From the NCBI RefSeq assembly GCF_014839805.1, contig NC_051120.1, forward strand, positions 2,480,001-2,544,000: 64,000 nucleotides of DNA, written 5' to 3'. The DNA comes from Manduca sexta (taxonomy: Eukaryota; Arthropoda; Insecta; Lepidoptera; Sphingidae). The position numbers and the translations under genes were made by a program. This document shows, in pieces, positions 23,053-34,904 of the stretch (position 1 is the stretch's first letter; each line of letters opens with the position of its first letter). The notes beneath the pieces are model-generated. The model was not told the DNA's origin. It saw only the letters and a program-made list of their open reading frames with translations, and made no database searches.

Positions 23053-24640
23053 AGTGAATCTTAATGCTTAGATAATATACAGAAAATGCATTATAATACA
23101 CTCATATAGTTTTCAAAACAAATAATTATGTATTTTCACACCTTTATAACTAAAACTATCCCTAAACTTAGTCACATGATCATACTATAAAAGCTGATAT
23201 TTCAATAAAATCAATTTTTAAGTCTTTAATACTTCCAAAATATGTCTACATACGTTGCGTTCTATTATAAGACGATAATTCGATATTCAAAATCTTAAAC
23301 TTTCCCATCGACAACCAGTAGCTATTATGGGAGTAAGTCGAGTGTAATGGTTATAGAAATGATTTTAATAACGATTAACATCGAAGAGGGCAATCATCGT
23401 CTATGTCCGTACGTCACGCTACATGAGATATATGGGCTAGGAAATTGGCTAGCCGATTGGTCAGTATAAATACTATTCTAATCTTAAATTTGAAATAATA
23501 CCATAATAATTGAATTCCGTTCTAATTTTAAATTTGAAAAAATTGCGGTAATATTTAAATTCTGTTCTAATTTTAAATAAAAAAAAAAGACTATAATAAT
23601 AATATATTTTCTACACTGCCGTGCTAAGCGATAAAGCCGTATGTCAGAGAAACCTTATTTCGAGATGTCGAAGATTTGTAAATATAGTTTTATAAGTAAA
23701 ATTGAAATAGAGAACACTGTTTTAAAGTTTTTTAACAAGTTCTAAACAAGATACTGTTATTTAGGTAAGTTCATTGGATAGGCATTTCTTTAAGCTAACT
23801 GACGCCATAAAAATCAAAAATATGTTTTTTTTGAGATACCGCGCAAAAATAGTTATTCGTAGGCAGTTTCACAACTAATGCAATCACAACTTGCCAAGCT
23901 GATTTCAGACCTATTGCTAGACGACTAGTATTTATATCGCCATAATAAACAAATTCTAATACCGTGTATCATTAAATCTATGAACAGAAATATTAATTTC
24001 TGTTCCAAAGTAACAAAAAAGATCGATTTACATTCTAGGAGTGCACTAATCTAACAGCGAATTGTCTTTTACTTTTAAACCACGCATATTAAAACTCTAC
24101 TGAACAAATCTTGAATTGCTCGCATCTAATAAATTTTCTCGTTGACAGATCTTCATAGCAGCATGTCAGCTCAGCGTCCATTAACTGAATCTAAAAATTA
24201 TTTCTTATTCTACATTCAACATCCATCACGATCATTATTGTGTGTCACGATGACGCTGCGCAGGCGCTCGTCGCGTGTGGTACCATTTTATAGTATGTAT
24301 TTGAAAACAGAGTTTTGTTTGTTGTGCAGTTTTTAATAGTTTTATAAAGATCAATGATTTATATTGTCTTGTAATATTTTTCATTGTATAAAAATACCAG
24401 CACGTCGGAATTTTAAATAAAAAAAAATGATGATTGCCTGTTCTTTAACAAACACCTGAAATATTATCTACTGGTACATACGTCCATTTTGCCGGTAACT
24501 AAGGTTAAACTTTTAGGTAATACTTAATACTAATTAGGTACTAGTTTTTTTGCTTTATCCGGAAAACCATATAATTATGCATTAATAACCTAATTAATAA
24601 CTATATTTAATGCAGACAACATATAACATAAAGTTTTAGA
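23053..24640. other. AT-rich stretch with a small tandem repeat
   Basis: Contains the 44/45-bp tandem array at 23476-23590 (listed separately). A CpG-richer patch at about 24245-24280 (GACGCTGCGCAGGCGCTCG) has no recognisable gene context. Confidence 0.45.
23476..23590 (+). repeat. Tandem repeat, ~45-bp unit, 2.5 copies
   Basis: Units begin TTCTAATCTTAAATTTGAAA at 23476, TTCTAATTTTAAATTTGAAA at 23520 and TTCTAATTTTAAATAAAAAA at 23565, giving periods of 44 and 45 bases. The third unit dissolves into poly-A. Confidence 0.8.
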
Positions 24641-24940
24641 CCGTTCAGACGAATGTCCGCAGGTTCAAAACCCAAAAGGCACACACACACACACCTATGA
24701 ATATTCTAAAGTTATGTGTGGATTCTTTGTGAATTATCGCTTGCTTTAACGATGAAGGAAAACATCGTGAGAAAACCTGCATACTTTAGAAGTTTTCTAT
24801 AAGAATTTTGAGGATATGTCAAGTCTGCCAATCCGCATTAGGCCAGCGTGGTGGACTAAAACCTAATCCTTGTCAGTAGTGGAGGCGCCCGTGTCCAGCA
24901 GTGCGACAGAATATAATACAGCGCTGATATTATTATTATT
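24641..24940 (+). repeat. SINE-A copy lacking its head
   Basis: Starts inside the tRNA-like region (CAGACGAATGTCCGCAGGTT) and runs to the tail (CAGCGCTGATATTATT). It carries a (CA)n expansion at 24680-24694 where the family normally has GGCACACACCTCTG-type sequence. Confidence 0.85.
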
Positions 24941-25689
24941 TAACATAGGACAGGCGTGAAAATGTCTATCAATTTATTTAAGTACGTAGCTTACTTATTT
25001 GAGTTATAATTTCATAAAATTTTAAAATACACTGCTCTCTATTATACTAGATGTTGTTCTATCGCTACGGCCGTGTGTCCCATATTTTTTGTTGGAATTA
25101 AACTCATTGTAACACCATAGAGAAAGTCTGTTCTATAACCGGTAGTCGAAACTTATCAATATGAAATCTATAAATTAGTTTAGTTATAGTAAGATGGGTG
25201 TAGCTGACGTCGGATGGAAAATAAAACTTTATTTAATCACTGTTTTGTGTCTTTGAATCTTAAACTGTTTGATTTAAGGTGGAAAGTGTCAAAAAGTATT
25301 ATGTTTAGAGTTTAATAAGTTTTGTTTTTCGAGGAAATGTTTTTTACTGATGATTATTTTAAAATATCTTTTGCCATTTAAAAGAATATTGTGATAAATT
25401 AATTATTGCTTTCATTACCAGAAACAGTAAGACTTTAGGATTCAGATAGATTTTTTTAAATCATTTACAGTACAAATACACAAATGGATTTTCGTTTCAC
25501 CAGTACCAGTAAACCTAAAAGGGTTTGTCTTGGCACCTAAATACATACAATACAACATCAGAACAGTGGTATCAAATAAAATCTTGGGAATCGTCTATGA
25601 TCTAGTGTTAGTAGGGCTGAAGTACATTTAATAGATATGGATCTTTTACATTTTTAGCATCAGTAATCAGAAAGATGGGGGATGAAGAG

Positions 25690-25853
25690 ATGCTGGTGGT
25701 TGCATTTTTTTTGTATCCGCCCGGATAGCAACCACCGTACACAAGATGTTAAAACCCGCCATAGTGGCTCACGTAAATGTCGCGTTCCAGGATCAGTCTG
25801 TGTATATCATATACTAACAGGCCGGCATAATTATGTCGATTGTCGAGGGTACT
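25690..25853 (+). repeat. Repeat C copy, 3' truncated
   Basis: Runs from GTATCCGCCCGGATAGCAAC to GTCGATTGTCGAGGGTAC and stops there. It is followed after ~80 bp by a second copy in the same orientation. Confidence 0.8.
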
Positions 25854-25935
25854 AAACCACCAAGGATTAAAAAAAAACTCTTAGATTACAATTTCTAATT
25901 AGTTGGTTAGCAGTAGCACAGACCTGAGGACTTTA

Positions 25936-26160
25936 TGCTGGACTGCCCGGAAAGCGACCACCGTACACAAAGTATTAAAACGCGCCATAGTGGCCCACGT
26001 ATGTATGTTGCGTTTCGGGATCAGTCTGTGTATATCCGGTTCCAACAGGCCGGCATTATTGTGTCGACTGTCGAGGGGTAATCTCTCGTCAGTCGACTTT
26101 CTATTGGACTTCAATACACTTACCATAAGGTGCAGTAGAGTTACAGTGCCGTATCAAAAA
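25936..26160 (+). repeat. Repeat C copy, 5' shortened
   Basis: Starts at CTGCCCGGAAAGCGACCAC and runs to the AGGTGCAGTAGAGTTACAG end and an A-rich terminus. The block order is complete apart from the extreme 5' end. Confidence 0.85.
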
Positions 26161-26509
26161 GAGGTTACTCTCTGAGAAGGAACTTAAAAACCTTTCAAGT
26201 ACAACACGTGCCAAATAGACACGTGTTCCACTGAATAATTACCATCACTGTTAATCTATCATAACGTCGCAGTTATGGCGCCACTAGAGTTATGAGATGA
26301 AACTTTAATGCCGTAAACTATTTACATATTTTATTTTGGATGGTAATGATTTAGTTCAAGATATTTTTATAGGATTTAAGGAAAGTATGGTTTATTCGAT
26401 TAGTTGAGGAAGAAATTTGAAAACAAAGTTGGTATAATTTCGGAGTATATTAAGGAATTTTTAACATAACGATGGAAATGATAATCCGCGAATTAGTAAA
26501 AAACAAACA
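26161..26509. other. AT-rich stretch without recognised features
   Basis: Nothing recognised apart from a short inverted pair, ACACGTG…CACGTGT, near 26205-26228. Confidence 0.4.
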
Positions 26510-26731
26510 CACACACTCACGCCTTTTATCCCCGAAGGTGTAGGCAGAGGCGCCACTGGTAGACCTCCACATTCCGCTGTGTGTATTTCGTCCCATGATA
26601 GGCGAAGATATCAGGCACAAACTCCAGACTCCAGGCTAAAACTGAATAGAAAAACCAATACCACTTTGCCCGACCGGGATTGAACCTTACACTTCAGCAC
26701 TGCAGTATCGTAATATAACAAAGCCATCGAC
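26510..26731 (-). repeat. SINE-B copy
   Basis: The minus strand contains head, B-box-like and tail parts (plus strand: TTTTATCCCCGAAGGTGTAG, TTGCCCGACCGGGATTGAAC) with small deletions. It is followed within 30 bp by a SINE-A in the same orientation. Confidence 0.8.
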
Positions 26732-26756
26732 GTAAAAATAAACTTCTAAGCGCTGT

Positions 26757-27031
26757 ACCTATATTATATACTTTCCCACAACTGGGCATGGGCCTACACA
26801 CACTCGAAATTCCTATAGAGATAGACTTCACACACACTCAAAATTCCTATAGAGAGTTTCTTAGGTATACAGGTTTCCTCACGATGTTTTCCTTCATCGT
26901 TAAAGCAAGCGATAATTTACGAAGAATACATATATAAGTTTAGAAAAGGCAGAGGTGCATGCCTTTAGGTTTTGAACCTGCGGACATTCGTCTCGGCAGT
27001 CCGTTCCACACTCAAGTAGACTATCGCCGCA
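26757..27031 (-). repeat. SINE-A copy with rearranged tail
   Basis: The head is intact on the minus strand (plus: AGACTATCGCCGC). The tail has lost the CTACTACTGAGAGGG block and instead carries a ~40-bp duplicated segment around ATTCCTATAGAG (two copies, near 26809 and 26845). Confidence 0.8.
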
Positions 27032-27351
27032 TTTATGTATAGATATTTTCTATATGAAGAATCACCAAACCCACTACCAAAGATATCACTTACGGTAATT
27101 CGTTTGTCCCAAAACGTCGTGACGATCTGTTAATGTTGCTTCCATTCGGAGAGATAAACTTTGGGATAAATAGATGTTTAACGGCGTGCTGATGGACACA
27201 TAGGTATATTGCAAGTTACAAGTTAAAAATCGTGAGGAAGGCATAGCTAACAACTCTACATTTTCGAAGATCGTTTTTAGAATCTATTGACGAAATCATA
27301 TTTAAAAGACCATATTTTACATACTAATTATAGTCTATACGTACTGATGTA
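27032..27351. other. AT-rich stretch without recognised features
   Basis: Nothing recognised in this spacer between the SINE-A and the TA-flanked MITE. Confidence 0.4.
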
Positions 27352-27751
27352 CAGGGTCATTTTCAGATAAAGTTACTAAATGAAACCACATACTTATATC
27401 GTTGGAAATAACACTTTACAATAACTTACTTGAGCCGCAGATGTAAAAATAAAAAAAGTGTAAGTTTCGAACAAAATAAATATTAATAAAAAGTAATTTT
27501 AATTTTACGCGCCCTAATGCCACTACTAATACTCTGAGAAAATTCGTCGCAGTATCTACATCACACTTTCAGTCAGAAATACACCCACGCACACGCCGTA
27601 TTCGCATTAAACTACATTTGATAAAAAAATCAGAAAACTAAAACCAGGATTTTCGGTGAAAATATTTGTTTTTAATGGATGATTTTTGGCACAATATCAG
27701 TAAAGGTGAAGACGAGCATGTAGTATAATTTAGTATGTCAAAATGACCCTG
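27352..27751. mobile_element. Tc1/mariner-type MITE, 400 bp
   Basis: The left end CAGGGTCATTTT (27352-27363) is the exact inverted complement of the right end AAAATGACCCTG (27740-27751). TA lies immediately outside each end (27350-27351 and 27752-27753), the expected target duplication for Tc1/mariner-like elements. The interior has no transposase-like frame, so it is non-autonomous. Superfamily assignment rests on the TA and short inverted ends only. Confidence 0.75.
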
Positions 27752-27754
27752 TAT

Positions 27755-27900
27755 AGAGCTGATGAGTTTGAACGCGCCGATCTCAGAGACTGCTTTTGAA
27801 TTTTTTTTTAGGAAGCCACATTACTCCTGAGTGCTTGTGGTACTTTTTATCCCGTAAAAACTTTTTCACACGATCGGAGCCGCAGGCAAAGGTGTAATAT
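27755..27900 (+). repeat. Repeat E 3' fragment
   Basis: GAGTTTGAACGCGCCGATCT, TACTTTTTATCCCGTAAAAA and ATCGGAGCCGCAGGCAAAGG are the 3' part of the E tail. It begins two bases after the MITE's TA, so the MITE may have landed in or beside this copy. Confidence 0.6.
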
Positions 27901-29359
27901 ATATATATTTATTTATACGCTCGAATAAAATTATGCAAAGGGCGTTACAAGGTAGACTATGCTTAATTTGTGTATATTTTCCTTATCACCAAATAGAATA
28001 ATTATTACTTTTGATAAATTACAAATACAGTTTAAAATAATTGCATGTTTTCTGGCACTAATCAATTATAACATTAATGAATTTCGTGGCCGACGACAAT
28101 GTAAAATGACGCATATTTCAGAAGGCTTATGTCAAACAGTGGACAGAGATATAGGCTGATGATGATGGTGATCGTGTACAGTATAAAAATCTGAGTAATC
28201 TAAATTATGTCTACTTGTACAATATATAAGTCATAGACTATTAGTAAGATCTATTTATAACGAAAATTCTATCACTAATAACATAATCTAAGTCAATGCT
28301 AGGACTAAAAAGTATACCCTAAGCGATTAATAATAAGGTTTACAGGATATTGCGTCGATACGAAAGCCATGAAGAACCATCAGGCACTTAAATCTCAGAA
28401 CGCATCGCATTAAGGTACAATTTGAAATGAAAAAAAAACTGAAGCGTTCATTCTTCATACCATGATGAATTCGATATACATTTGCTAAATGAAGCATAGC
28501 GTTTACGAACTATAGCTTTTCTTGCCAACCTTTCTTATTTTGTTATCGCCAAGTTAAATTTGCTCTTCAATTTGTATTATTTCACTGTATTATGGACCTT
28601 ATTGTGATGCGATATCGAATTTAGTTTTCAGTTTCTTTAATATGTTTATAGTAAATTTATTATTGTCAAGTGGAATCAGAATTGTCTATTGATGCGAGTT
28701 GGGTGTTGGTTATATGATTTATGGTTTTATTCCGATCGCTACTAACTTTTATTATGATTTAACAGTTCATGGATTATGTTTAAGGCAATAACCCTTTTAG
28801 TTATTTTAGATTAACTTTTTGTTTATGCTCTCGTGTCTTTAACTATGGAGGTATTATTGTTGGTAAGGGTTTTTTAAATTCTATTATTTTGTGTTCAATT
28901 TGTATATGAGTTCTTCTGTAGAAAGTAATCACAGCTAGGTTATAATGTTGAATAGAACGTGTTAGTCTCAGCATACTAAAACAATTTTATTTTAGACACT
29001 TTTAACTACATTGAAATTATTTGGCATAATTTTATATTATTTTAATAAATACTTACCATTTCCACTGCGAAAAAAACTGCATGTAATATGACTTACCTGT
29101 AACCAAAAAAATATCAAATTAAAACCAGCATAACATTTATTCATTTAATGTAACTTATATCATGGGCTGTATACTAATATGTAATATATTTTATTTCGAT
29201 TATGTCGGTGCATCGATACTTCATGCACGTTATCGATTTGATTTCGCTTAGTTGTACCAGCAGTTGGCTTTACTTAAAATTTGATAGAAATATAGTCCCG
29301 CGCAAATTAAGTTACACAATCTTGGTGGTGTCGGCCACGTCTATGAAACACTAACTTTT
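27901..29359. other. Long AT-rich stretch without recognised features
   Basis: Nothing recognised. Simple AT repeats near 27900. Confidence 0.45.
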
Positions 29360-29670
29360 TATTGTTTTGAATGACGAGACGAATTTGCCATTCGCCTGAT
29401 GGTAAGCGATACAGCCGATAAACAATAGAAACACCATCCAACACCTTGAATTACAAAGTTTTATTTGGTATTGCACTGCGCTTGCCATTCTAAGACATGA
29501 GATGTTAAGTTTCTTTATGTCCAGTAGTTACACTGGCTACAATTTCTTTCAAACCGGGAAACAACAGTTACTACACACTACTACTTAGCGGTGGAAAAAG
29601 ACATTGTGGTGGTACCTACCCAGGCGCACTCTTACATATGAGACACCTACCACCAGTAAACCTGTATTTA
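29360..29670 (+). repeat. Repeat D copy, most complete
   Basis: Blocks in order: CGCCTGATGGTAAGCGATAC, ACACCATCCAACACCTTG, GTATTGCACTGCGCTTGCC, GTCCAGTAGTTACACTGGC, GTGGTGGTACCTACCCAGG, ACCTACCACCAGTAAA. This is the reference copy for the two partial ones. Confidence 0.8.
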
Positions 29671-32600
29671 AAGGGACCTAGGTGAGGCTTTTCACGTGAA
29701 CGAAGCCACTAGCACCACCTAGTAAATAAATAATATTACAAACAAATCGCCGTAAACATAACCGCAAAATACTATAAAAATGGCGTCTTCCCAGTGGTCC
29801 AACAGGAAAATGCCGCCATTGTATTATTTCTCGGAATATTTTTTGATCAAAGCGCTTTGTTGCAGATTTCTTGATAAAGGACTGATTCCAGGATATATTA
29901 AAAAACAGATATTAGTTCGGTCAAAGTAGTATTGTACATTATGTTATGTGTACAATAAAATAATATTAATAGGAAATTATTCTGTGTAATTAGCATCGAA
30001 TTGGTTAAAAAACTAAGGACTTTTAATATTATGAGCAAAACTGGGAGCGAGATTATCACTATCTCTTTCTCACACATGGAGCGTTATGGCCGGTGACATT
30101 CAGTGACGTCACAGTTTGCCATTACCATTATTTAACAGTGACTCCTTTCACCTCATAGTTCTTTAATTTATTTTATATTGCCTGCAATTTGAAAATTTAC
30201 TTTCTGTTAGATTATGGATGACAAACATTTTATATAAATGTATTTAAGAAATATATTCAACTACCCTATGGTAGTAACTTCATATTTTCCGACCGATATA
30301 AATAATTAATCTGAGAAATAAAGCATGAATGAATATCAAGACAAAGCACCGAAGAGACGTACCATCGTAAAACAACAAAATAAGCAAGGATTTATAGTCC
30401 CGGATCTTGAAGACTGGTTTTTGATTGCATCCCAAAATTTCAACCTCAGAAAAGATTTAATGTTTACAAACATTTTAAACTTCGTAAACTTAAAAAAGAC
30501 CAGTAGCCAATAATATGTAAAATAAATCTGGTTATGCATTGATGGTAGCGTATTTGTTTGTGATTCAGGGTTCCGGATTTGATTCTGTGTGTGTTTCGGA
30601 GCAGAATATTTTTGGTCAATACGGCAATAGGCTCGGCGTTTAACACTATATATTATAATTATTATATTCTCATATATTTACGCCTCTGTCTAAATAGCAG
30701 GACAAAGGTAATATATGCTCACAATATTTGTGAAGTATTATTATTAATTAATTTAGTAAGTATTATACAATGTCATATTATATTTTATTTCACAAGAAAA
30801 TTTTAAATACCCAATAAATAAAAAAAAATGTTAAACAAAAGTTAGGCTTTAAAAATAAAGCGACGCTAGCGAAAGTGTCGCCCTCTATCTTTCATGTTGC
30901 GTGCAATATAGTTGTCTAAATTACTCTAACACTTATAATGTAATAATAGGTATTACAATTTTAATTGAACGTAACAATCATGATTATGTTCAACTGTGAA
31001 TAAATAATGTAGTCAAAAATGAAGTCGCTAAAGTAATCCACAAATTAATTCATTACACATTTTATAGTTACAACCACAGTTCATAGATGGCGCTTACAAC
31101 AATTTACAACTCTCCCGTGGGAATTTTCCTAATACACAATTAAATGTGAACTTAAAACATTTGTACATTGTTAATTGTCCATAAAACAAGACAATTTCAT
31201 AATAGTTCATTTTCTCAGGCAATGATGCGTTAAAAGTCGTAACAGCTTCATAAAAGAGAGTAGTTTATGTCATAATATTGTTAAACAAGACATTTTGTAA
31301 TGTGGTTTTAGACATTAGCTGTTTTAATTGTTCTTTATGTTCTATGAGTTTACAACTACAATGTAAGTGGTTGCTGTGAGATGTTGATATAGTCAGTTGT
31401 TTGTTAATAAATTGTTAACATTAATAAAATTATTTAGGCAGGCCGACATGAGTGCCATTTTTTAGTCATTTGGCTTATCATCTTGTTTATACTATAAATT
31501 ATAGGATAATCTAAATAAGTAATCTATGTTATAATTCCGATTAAGACTTAGAAACTCCTTAAGTTACGCAAATGATTTCTTACTTCCAAAACCTCCAATC
31601 TACCTTTGTTATTGATGATTGTAGCATCCAAATTAAGAATTTAGCTTTCGAACAAAAGTAATCATGATTAATAACTGAAATCAAAAGAGAATTGTTACCT
31701 ACTAACGTAAAACAGTGTTTTATAACTTGTTTCTATAAAATATAAATAACAATTAGATCCAAACATATAAGTTTTGAAATTTAAGATCTTTAGCTATAAT
31801 TAATTGACGCGCCTATAAAATCCGATACACGCTTGCGTATAATTACAAAAAAAAAAAAACATTAAAATGCTATAAAGTTGTTCTCGTGACGTACGAATCG
31901 ATATAAGGTTTAAAATATGAAACTTTGTGTTTCATCTATGGGCACTATAATTATTAGTTTGTTGTGTGAAGAAAAAAGAATAAACTACGAATAATATTAA
32001 TTTTAATCCTTTAGGGCTACTTGTGTTAGATTTTAAAATTAGAACGTGCGTGATCAAAGGGTAGTCACGTTCCGTTATTTGATCACAGATGGCGTTAGTA
32101 GTAATTTACAACAGACTGCTCTTACTAATAAAACAAAAGAACGTAAATGCCTACTTTACTCAATTACTTACGTGCTTTATAATTAAACTTAACGAAATTT
32201 ACAACTTAGTAAGTGGTTTTAATAGTAACATAAGTAACTTAATTTATAACTAAATTTAATTCTACATTGTATCATATTTACTAATACTTTTATTCAATGC
32301 ATGTATATTTGCAATAATCCAATACAGAAGCAGCTATGATTTCACCGGCTTTGTTGCAAAACAGTGATAAATTCTTAAATCTCAGAAACAATAAAAAATA
32401 GGAAAGTGTCGGATCAGAAAAGCCAACAAAAAAAATTAAGAGGCTCTCCACGTATTTGTTTATTTAAGCCTGTTGAGACTTGTTGAGACTTGTATATCCA
32501 ACCACTATTGTATTATAATAGAAGTCACGTGTTTCATTTGATGTAGTATTATAAAATATTATGAAACGAAAAATTATCAAGACATTAAAAAAACTTCTTT

Positions 32601-32739
32601 ATCCTGTAGTTTGTGTTAATTGGAAATATGGTAGCATACGTTTGCGATAGGCTTTTGAATTGAGAGGTTGCGTGTTTGATTCCCGTATCTAGGCTATCAT
32701 TCATCCTAATGTACAACTCTGTGGAGTAAGTACTGCGTA
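29671..32739. other. Long AT-rich stretch; isolated motifs only
   Basis: No gene or large repeat. It holds a perfect palindromic CRE-type octamer TGACGTCA at 30104-30111 and two AGATGGCG-type motifs (31085-31093 and 32087-32095), plus a B-box-like GTTTGATTCCC near 32668 with no tRNA fold. None is enough to call a gene or promoter. Confidence 0.4.
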
Positions 32740-33059
32740 TATCAGCCCTGTATATATATAGTCCCACTGCTGGGCATGGCCTCCTCTACTACTGAGAGGG
32801 TTTAGGCCTTAGTCCACCACGCTAACCTAGTGCGGATTGCCAGACTTCACATACCTTCTATATATAGAGAACTTTTCAGGTTTACATGGAGACTTTCTCA
32901 CGATGTTTTCATTCACGGTTAAAGCAAGCGATAATTCACAAAGAACACACACATTATTTAAAAAAAGTCAGAGGTGTCTTTGGGGTTTGAACCTGCGGAC
33001 ATTCGTCTCGGCAGTCCGTTCCACTCCCAACTAAGCTGTCACCGCTAAAGTACTGCGTA
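32728..33059 (-). mobile_element. SINE-A insertion with target-site duplication
   Basis: The element (32740-33047) is bounded by a perfect 12-bp duplication AAGTACTGCGTA at 32728-32739 and 33048-33059. Head, body and tail are present. The tail has a TATATATA variation, so it is somewhat diverged despite the intact duplication. Confidence 0.9.
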
Positions 33060-33329
33060 ATTCAAGACCAAGATATGAGTCTTGAAACTTTACGTATGTA
33101 AATATTTACTTACGATATTGCGTGTGAATTGTGATTTGTTAAAAGTAAACTTGCAAAATATGAAATGATTTACTTTAGCCGTTGAATGCTTTTAGAGTTA
33201 ATGTTTACTGTCAGCACTTTGGCTTTCTGGTAAAGAACATCGTGTATGAATTACAATAATATTCACAAGGATTCGATTCCCGGATGACGTTTTTAATTTT
33301 TTTTTTCAGTCACGACAAAGTAACCTAAT

Positions 33330-33395
33330 GGTAATCGGAGTGGTCCAGATGATTATCCCTTGCCAGTTACCACAATGAGGGTGCCGGACTCATTT
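33330..33395 (-). repeat. Repeat C fragment beside the BEL insertion
   Basis: GGTCCAGATGATTATCCCTT, GCCAGTTACCACAATG and TGCCGGAC match the repeat C minus strand around its core. It ends about 25 bp before the retrotransposon's LTR. Confidence 0.5.
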
Positions 33396-33419
33396 TGTTT
33401 TTACTTTATCAAATATTTA

Positions 33420-33916
33420 TGTTAGCGACACGACGACTTCGCGGCCGCCGTGACACTGAGGCCCGTCGACGACGCTGCCTAAGGAGCGACGTTACGGGAC
33501 GGCGGACGCAGCGGACTGAAGCCCGCGCGCCGCACGCTCAGCGAGCGACCCGTCAACGCCGCATCCAGAGGAGCAACGTCGCGGGACGGCGGTCGCCGCG
33601 CGACTGAGGCGCGCACTGCACGCGCTCGACGAGGGACCCGGCGCCGGCGCATCGTGGAACGACGCCCCGCCCACCAGAACCCTACGGCCAATCAGAGCGA
33701 CGGACGCGCCAACGAGGGAAAAACGGCGGGCCAATGGCCGAAAAGTGCGTAGGAGGCACACCCGTGCGTTATAGTGCCTCCTAAACTAGTATGTAAGTCG
33801 GGCGATTGTATGCGTAGTTTGTAGTTCGAGGCAGAATAAGAAAATTGGTACGAGATAAGCAGATTCGAAATAAACCAGTGAACAAATCCGTGGAAGTTTT
33901 AATACAGTCCCCAACA
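33420..33916 (+). repeat. 5' LTR of the BEL/Pao element
   Basis: About 497 bp, starting TGTTAGCG and ending CCCCAACA. It contains GC-rich imperfect tandem repeats in 33450-33640 (around GGAGCGACGTTACGGGACGG and GGAGCAACGTCGCGGGACGG), a CCAAT motif near 33731 and an AATAAA at 33869-33874. Just downstream, TGGTCCTTCGAG at 33922-33933 lies where the primer-binding region is expected. The 3' LTR is not visible, so the boundaries rest on the terminal TG/CA and on position. Confidence 0.75.
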
Positions 33917-34145
33917 TTTCCTGGTCCTTCGAGTGCCGGATTTGTTTGTGGTTGACTCGCGTTCGCGAATAGTAGGAAGGCAAACCGAACGTGCCTAGCG
34001 TACGCGTGTTACCGTCGCGAATCTTTGTGCACAGCGATATTGTGCGCAGCGCGAATCTCGTGCCCGGGGCACTGAGCGAAAGTGCAGTGATTGTGCATAA
34101 CGTGACTGGAGTGAGTGAGCTCTGTGAAGTGTAGTGTGAGCCTAG

Positions 34146-34904
34146 TTTGTCTTTATCGCACGCTCTGCGATACGGTTACGTCCAACACCGCTGTCTACCG
34201 AACGCGATGGTGGTGACGAGAAGCCAGGCGACGCAGCCGACGTAGAGGAACAGAGGCGATCCCGTGAACGGCAAGAGTCTGACCGCCGTCGGGAGGAAAG
34301 ACAAATAAGTCTAGAGAGACTAAGGCGCATATCACAAGAGCCGCCTGCCTCACCTCAGACCGAGCAAGCCACGTCAGTGGGAATAATGTGTACGCCTTCG
34401 ACGTCTACGGCGCGCATTATGTCGGAAACGGTGACAAAGGTGACGGCAAAGGATCAGCCACGTGTAAGATCGCCCGCACAGTCCGTTCGATCTACCGCCA
34501 GCGTAACAACAAGGTTGCGTTTGGCCGAACTGGAGGCTGCAGAAAAGATGGCAGCTATCAAGAGAAAAGAGCTCGAATTGGAGGCCGAGCTTGTAAAGAA
34601 GAAACTCGCTTTGGACGTGTCCGCCATTCAAGACGACGCAGAAAGCGTGCAAGGCGAACAACCCGAAGTAGATGTCAATGAATGGCTAAGGAAGAATCCA
34701 CTTAGCTCTCGAGGAGAGACCGGTGAGTCAAGGGAGGAGCCGAGAACGCTGCGCTTCGACCTACCACGAGCGAGATCACCGACGCCTCCGAGAGCCCCGA
34801 GCGACATGGAGAAATTGGCAGTCGCACTCGAAAGAATGGCGAGACCTCGGGTGAGACAAGTAGATTTACCAACATTTTCCGGCGCAGTGAACGAGTGGCT
34901 TCCT
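34146..34904 (+). pseudogene. BEL gag, N-terminal part (frameshifted)
   Basis: The frame is open from 34146 to the stop near 34971, but homology to Gag ends at about 34904. It encodes a charged, Arg/Glu-rich coiled-coil-like segment (ERQESDRRREERQ) followed by the conserved block RVRQVDLPTFSGAVNEW that opens the retrotransposon Gag domain (DUF1759-type). No in-frame ATG occurs before 34386, so the true start is uncertain. A one-base loss near the TTT at 34906-34909 moves the protein into the next frame. Confidence 0.8.

Noticed and set aside
30104..30111. Palindromic CRE octamer as a promoter
   Set aside because: A single eight-base motif with no TATA, ORF or transcript signal nearby; insufficient for a regulatory call.
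32625..32700. Possible tRNA or tRNA-derived head (GTTTGATTCCCGT)
   Set aside because: Only a B-box-like motif; no cloverleaf can be drawn and the A-box is missing. A similar lone motif near 33265 fails for the same reason.
33479..33761. Arg/Ala-rich open frames in the GC-rich block
   Set aside because: They sit inside the BEL LTR and are composition effects of its GC-rich tandem repeats.
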